A stretch of 64,000 nt of DNA from Alphaproteobacteria bacterium (lineage in GTDB: Bacteria; Pseudomonadota; Alphaproteobacteria; Micropepsales; Micropepsaceae): positions 28,635-92,634 of the forward strand of contig JAFBAL010000028.1 of assembly GCA_019247845.1 (NCBI GenBank). The letters run 5' to 3'. Position numbers and translations under genes: made by a program. Shown here piece by piece: positions 18,792-27,906 of the stretch. Below the pieces are notes generated by a model, which did no database searches, was not told the origin of the DNA, and saw only the letters and a list, made by a program, of their open reading frames with translations. Position 1 is the stretch's first letter. Every line of letters begins with the position of its first letter.

Positions 18792-21700
18792 TGCGCGCCG
18801 GGGGCAAGCTCGTCGTTGCCGCCGCGGCGGCGCTGCTGGCGTTCAACGCCGGCGCGGCCGTCGATCCGTCCTGGTACCAGGATCTGCACTGGCGGCTGGT
18901 CGGCCCGTTCCGTGGCGGGCGCGTTCTGGCCGTGTCCGGGATTCCCGGGGACGGCCGGCACTTCTATTTCGGCGCCGTCGACGGCGGCGTGTGGAGCACC
19001 GCCGATGCCGGACGCACCTGGCAGCCGGTTTTCGACGAGCAAGCCGACGGGTCGATCGGCGCGCTGGCGATCGCGCCGACCGATCCGAACGTCGTCTATG
19101 TCGGAACCGGCGAAGCCGACATGCGCTCCGACATCGCCCACGGCAACGGCGTCTACAAGACGACGGATGGCGGCAAGCATTGGAGCTTCATCGGGCTGGC
19201 CGATACGCGGCAGATCGGCCGCATCCTGGTCGATCCGCGCAATCCCGACGTCGTGATGGTCGCCGCTCTCGGCCATGCTTATGGCCCGAACGACGAGCGC
19301 GGCGTCTTCCGCTCCACCGACGGCGGCGCGCATTGGCAGAAGGTGCTGTTCAAGGACAGCGACACCGGCGCGATCGATCTCGCCTTCAAGCCCGGCGATC
19401 CGGCGACGGTCTATGCCGCGCTTTGGCAGACGCGGCGACCGCCCTGGAGCGTCTATACGCCATCGAACGGCCCCGGCTCCGGCCTCTATGTTTCGCACGA
19501 CAATGGCGAGCATTGGACGCAGGTGACCGGCAACGGCTTCCCCGCCCATCCCGCGCGCATGGGCATCGCGCTGTCGCCGGCGCTGCCGTCGCGCGTCTAT
19601 GTCCTGGCCGACGGGCCGCAAGACGAGGCCGGGCTCTATGTCTCCGACGACGGCGGCGCGCATTGGGCGCGCGCGACGGACGACAAGCGGATCTGGGAGC
19701 GCGGCTGGTATTTCTCCGGCATCGCGGTGGACCCCAAGAACGCCGACCGCGTCTATGTGATGGACACCATCGTGCTGCGCTCGGACGACGGCGGAAAGCA
19801 TTTCGTCGCGCTCAAGGGCGATCCGACAGGCGACGACTTCCATCAGATGTGGATCGATCCCACCGATGCGGATCGCCAGATCCTGGGCACCGATCAAGGA
19901 GCGATGATCACCCTGAACGGCGGCAAGACCTGGAGCAGCTGGTACAACCAACCGACCGCGCAGATCTATCACGTCAGCACCGACAACCGCTTCCCCTATT
20001 GGGTCTATGGCGCGCAGCAGGATTCCGGCGCCGTGGCGCTGCCCAGCCGCACCAACGGCTATGACGGCATCACGATGGAGCAGTTCCACGAGATCTCGCC
20101 CGGCGGCGAAAGCGACATGATCGCGCCCGATCCGAGCGACCCCGACATCGTCTATGGCGGCAGGGTCGACAAGCTCGACCGGCGCACCGACCAGGTCCGC
20201 GCCGTCGATCCGACCCTGGCCTATCCGGCGGTTCATTACCGCGCCGCATGGACCTTGCCGCTGGCGTTCTCGAAGAAGAACAAGAAGGTTCTCTACTTCG
20301 CGAACCAGCAGCTGTTCCGGACGTCCGACGGCGGCAATCACTGGGCGCCGATCAGTCCCGACCTCACGCGCGAGGACGCCGGCGTGCCGGCCAACCTCGA
20401 CGCGCCGACGGCCGCCGACGACGATCACGTCGATAGGCGCCGCGGCGTGATTTATACGATCGCGCCTTCGCCGCTCAGCGCCGCGAGCCTGTGGGTCGGC
20501 ACGGACGACGGGCTGGTGTGGAAGACCTCGGACGGCGGCACGCATTGGATCCAGGCGACGCCGGCCGAGCTCACGCCCTGGTCGAAGGTCGGCGGGATCG
20601 AGCTGTCGCATTTCGATGCCGGCACGGCCTATCTGGCGGTCGACCGCCACCGTCTCGACGACGACGCGCCTTACATCTGGCGCACCGGCGACGGCGGCAA
20701 GACCTGGAGGCGCATCGACGACGGCCTGCCGCGCAACGCTTTCGTCAATGTGGTGCGCGAAGACCCCGCGCGGCGCGGCCTGCTCTATGCCGGCACCGAG
20801 CGCGGCATGTTCGTGTCGTTCGACGACGGCGCACACTGGCAGCCGCTGCAGCAGAACCTGCCGATGACCTCGGTGCGCGACATCGAGGTGCACGGCAACG
20901 ACCTGGTGATCGCGACCCACGGCCGCGGCTTCTGGATCATGGACGACGTCGGAGCGCTCAGGCAGGCCGATCCCGCCGCCGTGCAAATGGCGCCGGTCCT
21001 GTTCAAGCCGGCGGTCGCGGTGCGCGAACGTCCGTCGGGGTTCACCGGCACGCCGCTGCCGAAGGACGAGCCCGCGGCTTCCAACCCGCCCTTCGGCGCG
21101 GCCGTCGACTACGTCCTGCCGGCCGGGACGAACGGGCCGGTGACGCTTACGATCTTCGATGCGAAGCATGCCAAGGTCCAAGGCGCCACGAGCGAAACGA
21201 AGATCGCGGCGCCCGATGCCGCCAAGCTTTCCTTCGCGCCCGAATGGGTTCCGCCGCGGCAGACGGTCTCCACGGCGCCGGGCCAGCACCGTTTCGTCTG
21301 GGACATGCACTATGCGGGCGCCGCGGACATGGAGAATCCCTTCGCCGCGGGCGGCGTGTGGGCGCCCCCGGGGAACTATACGGTCGAATTGTCCGTAAAC
21401 GGACAAACCCTGCGCCAGCCGCTTGTCGTCAAGCCGGATCCGCGCGTGAAGCTTTCCGCCGCCGCCTTCGGGCGCGAATATGCATTGGCGGTCGGGATAG
21501 AGGAGGCGTCGCAACGGATCGCCAAGACGCTCGCCGACGCCACCAAGCTGGTCAAGGCGCTGGAAGAGCGCGAGGCCGGCGAGGCCGAGCTGAAGCCGCA
21601 ATTCGAGCAGCTCATCGAAAAGGTCTCGGTGGTGTCCGACGCGCCGCGCCTTGCGGCCGCGCATTCCGGCCGCGAGCGCCCGCCGGCGCATGTCGACTCT

Positions 21701-21913
21701 CTGCGAAGCCTCGCCGCCGGCTTCCGCAAGCTCAAGAGCGCCGTCGACGGCGCCGATGCCGACCCGAGCCGGGACAGCATCGCGTCCTATGCCAAGCTGT
21801 CGAAGACGCTCGGCCTCACGCTGCAGGCATGGGACCGGATCCAACGGACCGACTTGCCCGCCCTCGACGCCGCGCTGAAGGCGCACGGCGCGAAGCCGGT
21901 GGGCGGGTCATGA
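18791..21913 (+). CDS. Exported Asp-box (BNR/VPS10-like) beta-propeller protein, copy 3
   Basis: Predicted 1,040-residue exported paralogue. ATG 18791 shares one base with the stop of copy 2. Signal peptide: LVVAAAAALLAFNAGAA. Conserved blocks match the other two copies: LHWRLVGPFRGGRVLAV, VYVGTGEADMRSD, several Asp boxes (TTDGGKHW, STDGGAHW, SDDGGAHW, TSDGGTHW), LLYAGTERGMFVSFDDG, the Ig-like GQHRFVWDMHYAG and a helical tail. Copies 1 and 3 look closer to each other in the first propeller than to copy 2 (the GHAYGPNDERGVFRSTDGG block). It ends six bases inside the convergent kinase gene, so no terminator separates them. Confidence 0.85.
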   Translation: MRAGGKLVVAAAAALLAFNAGAAVDPSWYQDLHWRLVGPFRGGRVLAVSGIPGDGRHFYFGAVDGGVWSTADAGRTWQPVFDEQADGSIGALAIAPTDPNVVYVGTGEADMRSDIAHGNGVYKTTDGGKHWSFIGLADTRQIGRILVDPRNPDVVMVAALGHAYGPNDERGVFRSTDGGAHWQKVLFKDSDTGAIDLAFKPGDPATVYAALWQTRRPPWSVYTPSNGPGSGLYVSHDNGEHWTQVTGNGFPAHPARMGIALSPALPSRVYVLADGPQDEAGLYVSDDGGAHWARATDDKRIWERGWYFSGIAVDPKNADRVYVMDTIVLRSDDGGKHFVALKGDPTGDDFHQMWIDPTDADRQILGTDQGAMITLNGGKTWSSWYNQPTAQIYHVSTDNRFPYWVYGAQQDSGAVALPSRTNGYDGITMEQFHEISPGGESDMIAPDPSDPDIVYGGRVDKLDRRTDQVRAVDPTLAYPAVHYRAAWTLPLAFSKKNKKVLYFANQQLFRTSDGGNHWAPISPDLTREDAGVPANLDAPTAADDDHVDRRRGVIYTIAPSPLSAASLWVGTDDGLVWKTSDGGTHWIQATPAELTPWSKVGGIELSHFDAGTAYLAVDRHRLDDDAPYIWRTGDGGKTWRRIDDGLPRNAFVNVVREDPARRGLLYAGTERGMFVSFDDGAHWQPLQQNLPMTSVRDIEVHGNDLVIATHGRGFWIMDDVGALRQADPAAVQMAPVLFKPAVAVRERPSGFTGTPLPKDEPAASNPPFGAAVDYVLPAGTNGPVTLTIFDAKHAKVQGATSETKIAAPDAAKLSFAPEWVPPRQTVSTAPGQHRFVWDMHYAGAADMENPFAAGGVWAPPGNYTVELSVNGQTLRQPLVVKPDPRVKLSAAAFGREYALAVGIEEASQRIAKTLADATKLVKALEEREAGEAELKPQFEQLIEKVSVVSDAPRLAAAHSGRERPPAHVDSLRSLAAGFRKLKSAVDGADADPSRDSIASYAKLSKTLGLTLQAWDRIQRTDLPALDAALKAHGAKPVGGS

Positions 21914-23305
21914 CCCGGATGTCGCCTGGCCGTGACGCCGGACCACCTCGGTATCGGTGTGGATGTCGTGCACCATTCGTCCGTTCGAGCTGCCGTCGGA
22001 CAGGGCGCGCACGAAAGCGACGGGGCTCATCAGCATCCTGAGCAGCGCCGTGCCGCCGGAGAGTACTGCGCCGTCGGCGCGGACGGCGCGCGTGCCGGCC
22101 AGCATCATGCCGATCGTGCTTCCCGACTGCTGCAGCAGGAGGAACTCGACCAGGGCGGCAAGAGCGAAAAGGACCGCGGTCGGCAGCAGCGGGTTACGGA
22201 GCAGGCCGGGCAGGAACAGCAGAACGCCGGCATCGATCACGCCGGACAGCATTCGGCGCGCCCGACTGGGAGATCCGGCAGCGGCAGGCCTGGACTTCGG
22301 TTCCTTCGTCGGAGGCTTCCTGTCCGACGACCTGAACGGCTCCAGCGCGGCCCAGAATTCTTTCGTCGACTGAAACCGCTCCGCGGGCTCGAGCGCCATC
22401 GCGCGCCGGACGACCTTGTCGAGCGCTTCGGGCACCGATGGATTGAGCGCTTGGAGCGGGAGCACCTGCTGGCCCTCCAGCCGGTCCTTCGCGGGGGTGG
22501 GGGCGCGCAGCGTCAGGCTGTAGTAGATCAGCGCGCCCAGTGCGTAGAAATCGGTCGCAGCCGAGACCGCCGCGTTCGGATCGAACTGCTCGGGCGCGGC
22601 ATATTCGGGCGTGTAGCTGCTGCCGCCGGCGTCGCCGTCGCGCCTGAACGCCTCGCGCGCCGAACCGAAGTCGATCAACTTGATCCGGCCGCCGCCGAAC
22701 ACCCTCAAGTTCGACGGCTTGATGTCCAGGTGACGCAGGTTGAGCTTGTGTATCGCCGCCAGTGAACCGAGCACGCCGAGAGCGACGTCGACCGATTCCG
22801 GAACAGGTTGGAACTTGTGCGTGCTGGTGAACTTGGATTGAAGGTATTCCAGATAGGACCGGCCGCGCAGGAACTCCATCGTGAGATAGGCCGTGCCGTT
22901 GGTCTCGAAGAATTCGCCGACCTGAACGATCCCCGCTTCATTGCGCAACTTGGCGAGGCAGTCCGCCTCGCGGCGAAGCCCTGCGATCGCGGTGAGGAAA
23001 GCCCGCCGCTGGCTCGCCACGACCACGACTTCTCCGCTCGCGGCGCGTTCCACCACCCGCTCCCCCGGGAAGAGTTCCTTGATGGCGACGATCTCCGACT
23101 TCCGGCGATCCCACGCGCGATAGCAGATGCTGTAGCCGCCGCTCCCCTCGCTCCGCCCGATCAGGTAGCGGTTGGCCAGCTCGGTCCCTTCGGGAAGGAA
23201 AGTCCGATCGTTGCGGGGAATGCCGTCATATCCGCAATGGCCGCAGAGACCCGAAGCCCTGTCGCCCCTCAGGCAGTGTTCGCAGCGATAGGTCCTGCCG
23301 GCCAC
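21908..23305 (-). CDS. Zinc-ribbon Ser/Thr protein kinase with C-terminal RDD membrane domain
   Basis: Predicted 465-residue membrane kinase, last gene of the nine-gene phosphorylation operon. Residues 8-24 form a CxxC...CxxC zinc ribbon. The kinase domain (about 46-320) has the glycine loop SEGSGGYSICY, VAIKEL (K76), catalytic HLDIKPSN (D194), DFG 212-214 and APEQF, so it should be active although HRD is HLD. After a Pro/Lys linker comes an RDD domain (about 345-465) with three hydrophobic segments and SGSTIGMMLAGTRAVRADG. GTG 23305 is chosen since the zinc ribbon starts there and the upstream gene ends eight bases before. The RDD part may sense or transport something at the membrane. Confidence 0.88.
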   Translation of the reverse strand: MAGRTYRCEHCLRGDRASGLCGHCGYDGIPRNDRTFLPEGTELANRYLIGRSEGSGGYSICYRAWDRRKSEIVAIKELFPGERVVERAASGEVVVVASQRRAFLTAIAGLRREADCLAKLRNEAGIVQVGEFFETNGTAYLTMEFLRGRSYLEYLQSKFTSTHKFQPVPESVDVALGVLGSLAAIHKLNLRHLDIKPSNLRVFGGGRIKLIDFGSAREAFRRDGDAGGSSYTPEYAAPEQFDPNAAVSAATDFYALGALIYYSLTLRAPTPAKDRLEGQQVLPLQALNPSVPEALDKVVRRAMALEPAERFQSTKEFWAALEPFRSSDRKPPTKEPKSRPAAAGSPSRARRMLSGVIDAGVLLFLPGLLRNPLLPTAVLFALAALVEFLLLQQSGSTIGMMLAGTRAVRADGAVLSGGTALLRMLMSPVAFVRALSDGSSNGRMVHDIHTDTEVVRRHGQATSGS

Positions 23306-23312
23306 GGTCCGC

Positions 23313-23939
23313 TCACGATGCCGGCTTCGCGGCGGTATCGGCGGGCGGCTCGTCCCAGTCGAATTTGTCGCCGCAAAGCGGGATGAACATGAACACGCTC
23401 TGGCCGATGCCGATGCGGTCATAGGGCTGCAAAGCGCGCCGTTCCAGAACCTCCTCGTTGTTGAGCTCGATGAGGTTTCTTCCGGTTCCGGGCACGACGT
23501 GGAACGCCTTCGACCTCATGCTGTAGACGACCTCGCATTGACGCTCGCGGCTGATGGTCTCGTCGCCTTCGATCAGAACGTCCATATCGGGCGCGCGTCC
23601 GACGTTGTTGCGACCGGTCAGCAGCCGATAGTCCCGTCCCTTGTTGCTTCCCTTCACGCAGATGAGCCAGCCGACGACGGGATCGATCCGCGTGGTCTTG
23701 ATCATCATGGGAATGGTCTTGCCGTCGCCGGGTTGCCGGCGCTGGCCTTGCGGCGGCGGCGAAGAGCCGTTCCCGCCGCCCGGCGCGGCCTGCGTGTTGG
23801 CAGCCTCGGTCCGGGTTTCGCCCGGCCGGGGATTGGCGACGGTCTTGTTGATCGTCGACGGGTCGACGACCGGGCAATAGGGACATCTCGGATAGGAGTC
23901 TTCGTAGTAGTGGTTGTTATTGCAGCGTTTGGTGGCCAT
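23313..23939 (-). CDS. Zinc-ribbon FHA protein with diverged phosphopeptide site
   Basis: Predicted 208-residue cytoplasmic adaptor. The N-terminus has two cysteine pairs or near pairs (RCNNNHYYEDSYPRCPYC), likely a small zinc ribbon, then a low-complexity linker (Gly, Ser, Pro, Gln) and an FHA domain at about 85-190. The FHA core keeps NNVGRAPDMDV (the GR) and DETISRERQ, but the usual SxxH histidine is Gln and the NG turn is replaced by TGRNLI. Phosphothreonine binding may thus be altered. It overlaps the PP2C gene upstream by 23 bases. Expected partners are the two kinases of this operon. Confidence 0.8.
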   Translation of the reverse strand: MATKRCNNNHYYEDSYPRCPYCPVVDPSTINKTVANPRPGETRTEAANTQAAPGGGNGSSPPPQGQRRQPGDGKTIPMMIKTTRIDPVVGWLICVKGSNKGRDYRLLTGRNNVGRAPDMDVLIEGDETISRERQCEVVYSMRSKAFHVVPGTGRNLIELNNEEVLERRALQPYDRIGIGQSVFMFIPLCGDKFDWDEPPADTAAKPAS

Positions 23940-24714
23940 CGCTCAGAGCTCCATGCTTATCCATGCCGTTGGCTTCGGCGCCGGTCCGGTAGACCGCCGT
24001 TATCGCCGTGTAGTTGTCCTGGTCCTTGCGCTTCTGCGCCTCGATCGCCGCGCGGATGCGCCCGCCCCACTCGGCCGCGCTGCTCGACGCGGCCAAGGCG
24101 GCGGCGAAGTCCTCGTCGGAAAGGGCGCTCCACACGCCGTCCGTGCAAAGCAGGAACGCGTCGCCGTTCTGCAGCGCGACCGCGTGCGGCGCGAGCTCGA
24201 GGGCGGCACCGTCGCCGGCGCCCAGCACCCTCAACAGGCGATGGCTGTCGGTGACGTCGCCCGGTTCGGGAGAAAGCGCGGCAGGCAGCGACTGTGTCAG
24301 TTCGCTGACGCTGTGATCGCGCGTGCGCAGGACCTGGGCTCCGGCGCGAAAGAAATAGATCCTGGTGTCGCCCACATGGCCCCAGCGTGCGTTCCCGTTG
24401 CTGCAGGCGACGAAGGCCAGGGTCGTGCGATGGAAGCTGGAATGCGCGCCGAGCCTCGCGCGTTCGGCGGCGACCGCTTCATCCGCGCAGCGCACGCTCG
24501 CCGCGAGCGACTCGTCGCCGAGGTCCGGCCGTTCGCCGAAAGCGCGGCCGATCGACTGAACCGCGGTGCCGGCCGCCACTCCCCCGCCGCGATGCCCGCC
24601 GAGGCCGTCCGCCAGCGCCATCAGCATGTAGCCGGCGCCCTTCGCGGTCGCGAAGGCGTCGTCGTTCGCCGTGCGCGCGCCGATCGCGGAGAAGCAATGC
24701 GTGTCGAGGATCAT
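23917..24714 (-). CDS. PP2C-family Ser/Thr protein phosphatase, cytoplasmic
   Basis: Predicted 265-residue PPM/PP2C phosphatase that would reverse the action of the two kinases. All metal-binding blocks are visible: ARTANDDAF, MALADGLGGHRGGG, GHVGDTRIYFF, LLCTDGVWSAL and DNYTAITAV. It has no membrane segment, in contrast to the second PP2C of the operon. ATG 24714 overlaps the stop of the FHA-TM gene by four bases; a longer open frame exists upstream but codes for nothing family-like. This is the form called PppA/Stp in other phosphorylation modules, about the usual 240-260 residues. Confidence 0.92.
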   Translation of the reverse strand: MILDTHCFSAIGARTANDDAFATAKGAGYMLMALADGLGGHRGGGVAAGTAVQSIGRAFGERPDLGDESLAASVRCADEAVAAERARLGAHSSFHRTTLAFVACSNGNARWGHVGDTRIYFFRAGAQVLRTRDHSVSELTQSLPAALSPEPGDVTDSHRLLRVLGAGDGAALELAPHAVALQNGDAFLLCTDGVWSALSDEDFAAALAASSSAAEWGGRIRAAIEAQKRKDQDNYTAITAVYRTGAEANGMDKHGALSDGHQTLQ

Positions 24715-25262
24715 CGCGCAAGCTCCAGGAGGACCTCGTGCCGACTTGCAAGGACGAGGCGATCGCCCGGCGACGCGCCACGCTCGATGAAGGGCGGGAG
24801 CCAGATCCTGGCGCCGTTCCTTCTGACCAGAAGGGTGTGGTTCATCGAGCCCAGATCCTTGACGCGAAACTGCTTTTGCGAAGGCTCGAAGCGGACCGCG
24901 CAATGCGCGCGCGAGACCTTGGGGTCGGAGGGAAAAGAAAGCTGCGCGTCGCTCGGATCCCGCCCGAGCAGGACACAGTCGTCGAACACGGCGACCTCGC
25001 CCTTGAACGGTCCGTTCAGCACCCTGAGCCGTGCTGGCGGCCGATAGACCGATTTCTGCGCCGGCCTGCTTTTGCCCGAACTCTTGCGGCCGTATTGGCG
25101 CCTGGTCCGGCCCTTCACGTAGAGAAGATAGCAACCCAGGAGCACGACAACGGCGACGATCACGCCGAAGACGTTGTCGTTGGCGGCCGTCGCGACCTGG
25201 GCGAAGGCGCCTGCGATCGCCACGAAAATCTTGCCGAAGAGCGCAAGTTCGGAACCGCTCAT
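24711..25262 (-). CDS. Membrane-anchored FHA protein
   Basis: Predicted 183-residue protein with one transmembrane helix near 30-47 (VFGVIVAVVVLLGCYLLYV), a basic linker and a cytoplasmic FHA domain (about 75-180). The FHA core is DCVLLGRDPSDAQLSF, KVSRAHCAVRF and DLGSMNHTLL; the GR, SRAH and an Asn are kept, so phosphothreonine binding is plausible. It overlaps both neighbours by four bases. It probably recruits phosphorylated kinase or substrate to the inner membrane. Confidence 0.85.
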   Translation of the reverse strand: MSGSELALFGKIFVAIAGAFAQVATAANDNVFGVIVAVVVLLGCYLLYVKGRTRRQYGRKSSGKSRPAQKSVYRPPARLRVLNGPFKGEVAVFDDCVLLGRDPSDAQLSFPSDPKVSRAHCAVRFEPSQKQFRVKDLGSMNHTLLVRRNGARIWLPPFIERGASPGDRLVLASRHEVLLELAR

Positions 25263-26344
25263 TTCCGCGCGCTCGGTTTGAGCTGGACGGCCGGTGGGTG
25301 TCCGGTCCCCTTGCCGGAGTGCGAAACCTCGGCTCCCTTTCCGACGCGCGACGCGTCGGGTTTTTGCCCGGCTTTGTGGGCCGGTGGAACGGGAGGAACA
25401 GGCACGACCGGGCCGGTTGCGGCGGGCGTGCCTTTGCCATTCGGATCCGCCTTGTGTCGCGCCAGCTTATCCTGGAGCACAGGAGCGGATCCGCCCCCCA
25501 GGTGGGAGACATGCGCCCACGCCACGATCAGCACGATGAGCAACGTGGCCAGGCTTCCAAGCAATGCAGAGCCGAGTTTCCCGCCGAACATCAGGCCCAA
25601 GGGAAGCGCCTGTTTCATCGCGAGGATCGCGACCGTGGCGTTGTCCTGGGTGGGGTTGTGCTGATCCAGCACCGCCTGGAGCATCTTGCGCGCCGAGGCC
25701 ATGGGCCGCCCCGCCGATGCGAAGCGGTCGAGCTGCTTGATGTCGAGGCCGCGATGCAGCCCGTCCGACGACGCGACGATCCGGTCGCCGGGCCGAAGCC
25801 GCAGACCGTCGGCCTTGATCTGGGGAGCGGGCGGTTCGGGCGCCCCGACATAGGCCGTGAGCGCCTCGAGGTTGACGTCCTGGTCGATGCCCTCCAGCGC
25901 CCCACCGGAGCGCATGCGGCTGGTACCGACCGTATCGTCGACGGTCAGCTGCTGCGGCTTGGCGAAAGAGCGGCACAAATAAACGCGGCTGTCGCCGACG
26001 GAGACCCAATACAGGCGCCGGTCGGCGACGATGCAGGCCACGAGCGTCGTGCCCGCGTTGCTGGAGACGTCGCGGACGGCGCGCTGCGCCCCTTCCAGCA
26101 TCCGGCGAAGCGTTTCGGCGGGCGGATCGGACGGATGGCGCCGCTCGAATTCGGCGAGCGCGGCGGTCACGGCCGCGCGGCTCGCCTCGCCGCCCTTGGC
26201 CAGACCGCCCATCCCATCGCACAACACCATGCAGACCCCGCCAAGGCGCTCTTGCGCTTCGGCATCGAGGCTGCTGAAGCCGAAGGCGTCCTCCTGACTG
26301 TCTCGGGCGCCGATGTCTTGAGCGTTTCCGGCTGCGATACGCAT
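25259..26344 (-). CDS. PP2C-family phosphatase with C-terminal membrane helix and Pro/Lys tail
   Basis: Predicted 361-residue protein: PP2C domain at 1-245 with ARDSQEDAF, VLCDGMGGLAKGG, VSVGDSRVYL, VASSDGLHRGL and DNATVAI, then a transmembrane segment (about 265-285, LLGSLATLLIVLIVAWAHV) and about 70 periplasmic residues rich in Pro, Lys and Gly (GKGTPAATGPVVPVPPVPPA). The catalytic residues are intact. A periplasmic tail on a phosphatase suggests control by an envelope signal, for example cell-wall contact; that is inference. It overlaps its neighbours by one and four bases, so it is co-translated. Confidence 0.9.
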   Translation of the reverse strand: MRIAAGNAQDIGARDSQEDAFGFSSLDAEAQERLGGVCMVLCDGMGGLAKGGEASRAAVTAALAEFERRHPSDPPAETLRRMLEGAQRAVRDVSSNAGTTLVACIVADRRLYWVSVGDSRVYLCRSFAKPQQLTVDDTVGTSRMRSGGALEGIDQDVNLEALTAYVGAPEPPAPQIKADGLRLRPGDRIVASSDGLHRGLDIKQLDRFASAGRPMASARKMLQAVLDQHNPTQDNATVAILAMKQALPLGLMFGGKLGSALLGSLATLLIVLIVAWAHVSHLGGGSAPVLQDKLARHKADPNGKGTPAATGPVVPVPPVPPAHKAGQKPDASRVGKGAEVSHSGKGTGHPPAVQLKPSARK

Positions 26345-27906
26345 CAGTACTCCGGAGCAAGAAGGGTCATGCGCAGCTCCGTGCGTCCGACGCCTAGGGT
26401 TGAGCCTGTTTCCGCGTGCAGGGCTTTCTTGATCGGCACGCCGTTGACGCGCGTCCCGTTCAAGGAATCCAGATCGGTGACGAAGATCCGGCCGTTCTGC
26501 CTGGAGAGCTTGCAGTGGTACCCGGAAACCTGGGAATCGTCCGAAATGCAGACGTCGTTTCCGGGCCGCCGGCCGACGGACAATTCGCGATCGAACAAGA
26601 GCTCCTTCGACGCGATGTTGGTGTGGCCGATGGCATCGAGACGCAAGCGCCAGCGATCCTTCTGGGTGCCGGGGATGACGATCAGCAGCGCGCTGACGCG
26701 CGTGTTGGGGGCGATCTCCACGCTGCCGCTCGCGGGCTCGGGGCGCTTATCCTGGGCGGGGACCACGACGATGTAATAGGTTGCGACGCTCGCGATCACG
26801 ATCGTGATGCCGCCGAATGCCCAGAGCGACATGGCGCCTCCCAAGAGGTCGAGCAGCTGCTGCCAGATGCCCGGTTGCGGAGGATTCGGGGGCGTACCGT
26901 TCGGGCCGGAATTCCCGCTCGGAACAATCGCGACGCCCTCTCGGCCGACCTGGGTGATGGTGACGGATTGAGAGTCCAGCCTCGTCGTGCCCTGAACCAA
27001 CCGAAGCCGCACGGCGGTCGTCGATCCGTCGGGCACGCATTTGAGGCATTTGAAGAGCACATCGTATGTGTCCGAAACGATCTCGTGCAGCTCCTGGAAG
27101 GCGCGGTCGACCGTCGCCAGGTCTTCGGTTCGGCGGTAGGCGCCGCCGGAGACGCGCGCGATACCGGCCAGCTCCTTCAGGGCATCGTTGACGACGACCT
27201 TCTGCCCGACCGCGTCGGTCACGACGGGCCGCTTCCTGGACCACGAGCCGACGGCATAAACGGGCACCGGATCGGTGCGCAGCTTGTCGTAGACTTCCTG
27301 CAGCACCGCCGATCCGGCCTGATCGTCGACCCCGTCGGTGAGCACCACGATGGCGCGGCGCAGCGGCAGATACTTGTCCTGCCGGTGCGCCAGATCGATC
27401 GCCTGGACGAACCCTTGATAGAGCTTGGTCGTCAGGTCCTTGGCATCGGCCGGCAAAGCCCGCTTGAGAACGTCGCGGTCGTCCGAATAATCCTGCACGA
27501 CGCGGACGCCGTCTCCGAAGGTGACGATCGCGCCATAGTCACCCGGCTTCAACGAATCTATCCAGCTCTCGAGCGCATGGCGGATGAGATCGAAACGTCC
27601 GGTAACGGAGGCCGAGATGTCGACGAGGAAGACCACCGCCAGCCGCTGTGCGATCATCGGCTTTCCGTCGCTCAGCACCCTGTTGCCGACGGACGCATTC
27701 CATTCGTTCGCCTGCTGGGTGACCGCCTGGCCGTTCGAGTTCTCGGAGACGAAATAGAGATGCAGGTCCGGCAGGCGCGCCACGACCTCGGTCAGCCTCA
27801 AGGACCGGTCGGCCGACTGCGCAAGGTCGGCGGATTGCGCCAAGGCCGGCATCGCCCAGCCGAAGGCCGCGATCGCTAAAGCGCAGAGAAATTTGATGTG
27901 TCTCAT
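26344..27906 (-). CDS. VWA-TM-FHA membrane protein
   Basis: Predicted 520-residue protein linking outside to inside. A signal peptide (1-23, ALAIAAFGWAMPALA) is followed by a von Willebrand factor A domain (about 86-290) with an intact MIDAS start DISAS at 96-100 and VLTDGVDD at 188-195. A Pro-rich stretch leads to a transmembrane helix (about 358-380) and a cytoplasmic FHA domain (about 425-505) with LSVGRRPGNDV, QVSGYHCKL and DLDSLNGTRVNG, all key residues kept. The VWA part should bind metal and a periplasmic ligand, the FHA part a phosphothreonine. This fusion resembles a transmembrane version of TerY-type VWA signalling. Confidence 0.9.
   Translation of the reverse strand: MRHIKFLCALAIAAFGWAMPALAQSADLAQSADRSLRLTEVVARLPDLHLYFVSENSNGQAVTQQANEWNASVGNRVLSDGKPMIAQRLAVVFLVDISASVTGRFDLIRHALESWIDSLKPGDYGAIVTFGDGVRVVQDYSDDRDVLKRALPADAKDLTTKLYQGFVQAIDLAHRQDKYLPLRRAIVVLTDGVDDQAGSAVLQEVYDKLRTDPVPVYAVGSWSRKRPVVTDAVGQKVVVNDALKELAGIARVSGGAYRRTEDLATVDRAFQELHEIVSDTYDVLFKCLKCVPDGSTTAVRLRLVQGTTRLDSQSVTITQVGREGVAIVPSGNSGPNGTPPNPPQPGIWQQLLDLLGGAMSLWAFGGITIVIASVATYYIVVVPAQDKRPEPASGSVEIAPNTRVSALLIVIPGTQKDRWRLRLDAIGHTNIASKELLFDRELSVGRRPGNDVCISDDSQVSGYHCKLSRQNGRIFVTDLDSLNGTRVNGVPIKKALHAETGSTLGVGRTELRMTLLAPEY

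Noticed and set aside
12511..21886. Long open frames on the strand opposite the three propeller genes (each around 1,000 codons)
   Set aside because: They mirror the codon pattern of the real genes in GC-rich DNA; their translations are Arg/Asp/Gly/Val-rich without any fold motif, while the rightward frames have signal peptides and Asp boxes.
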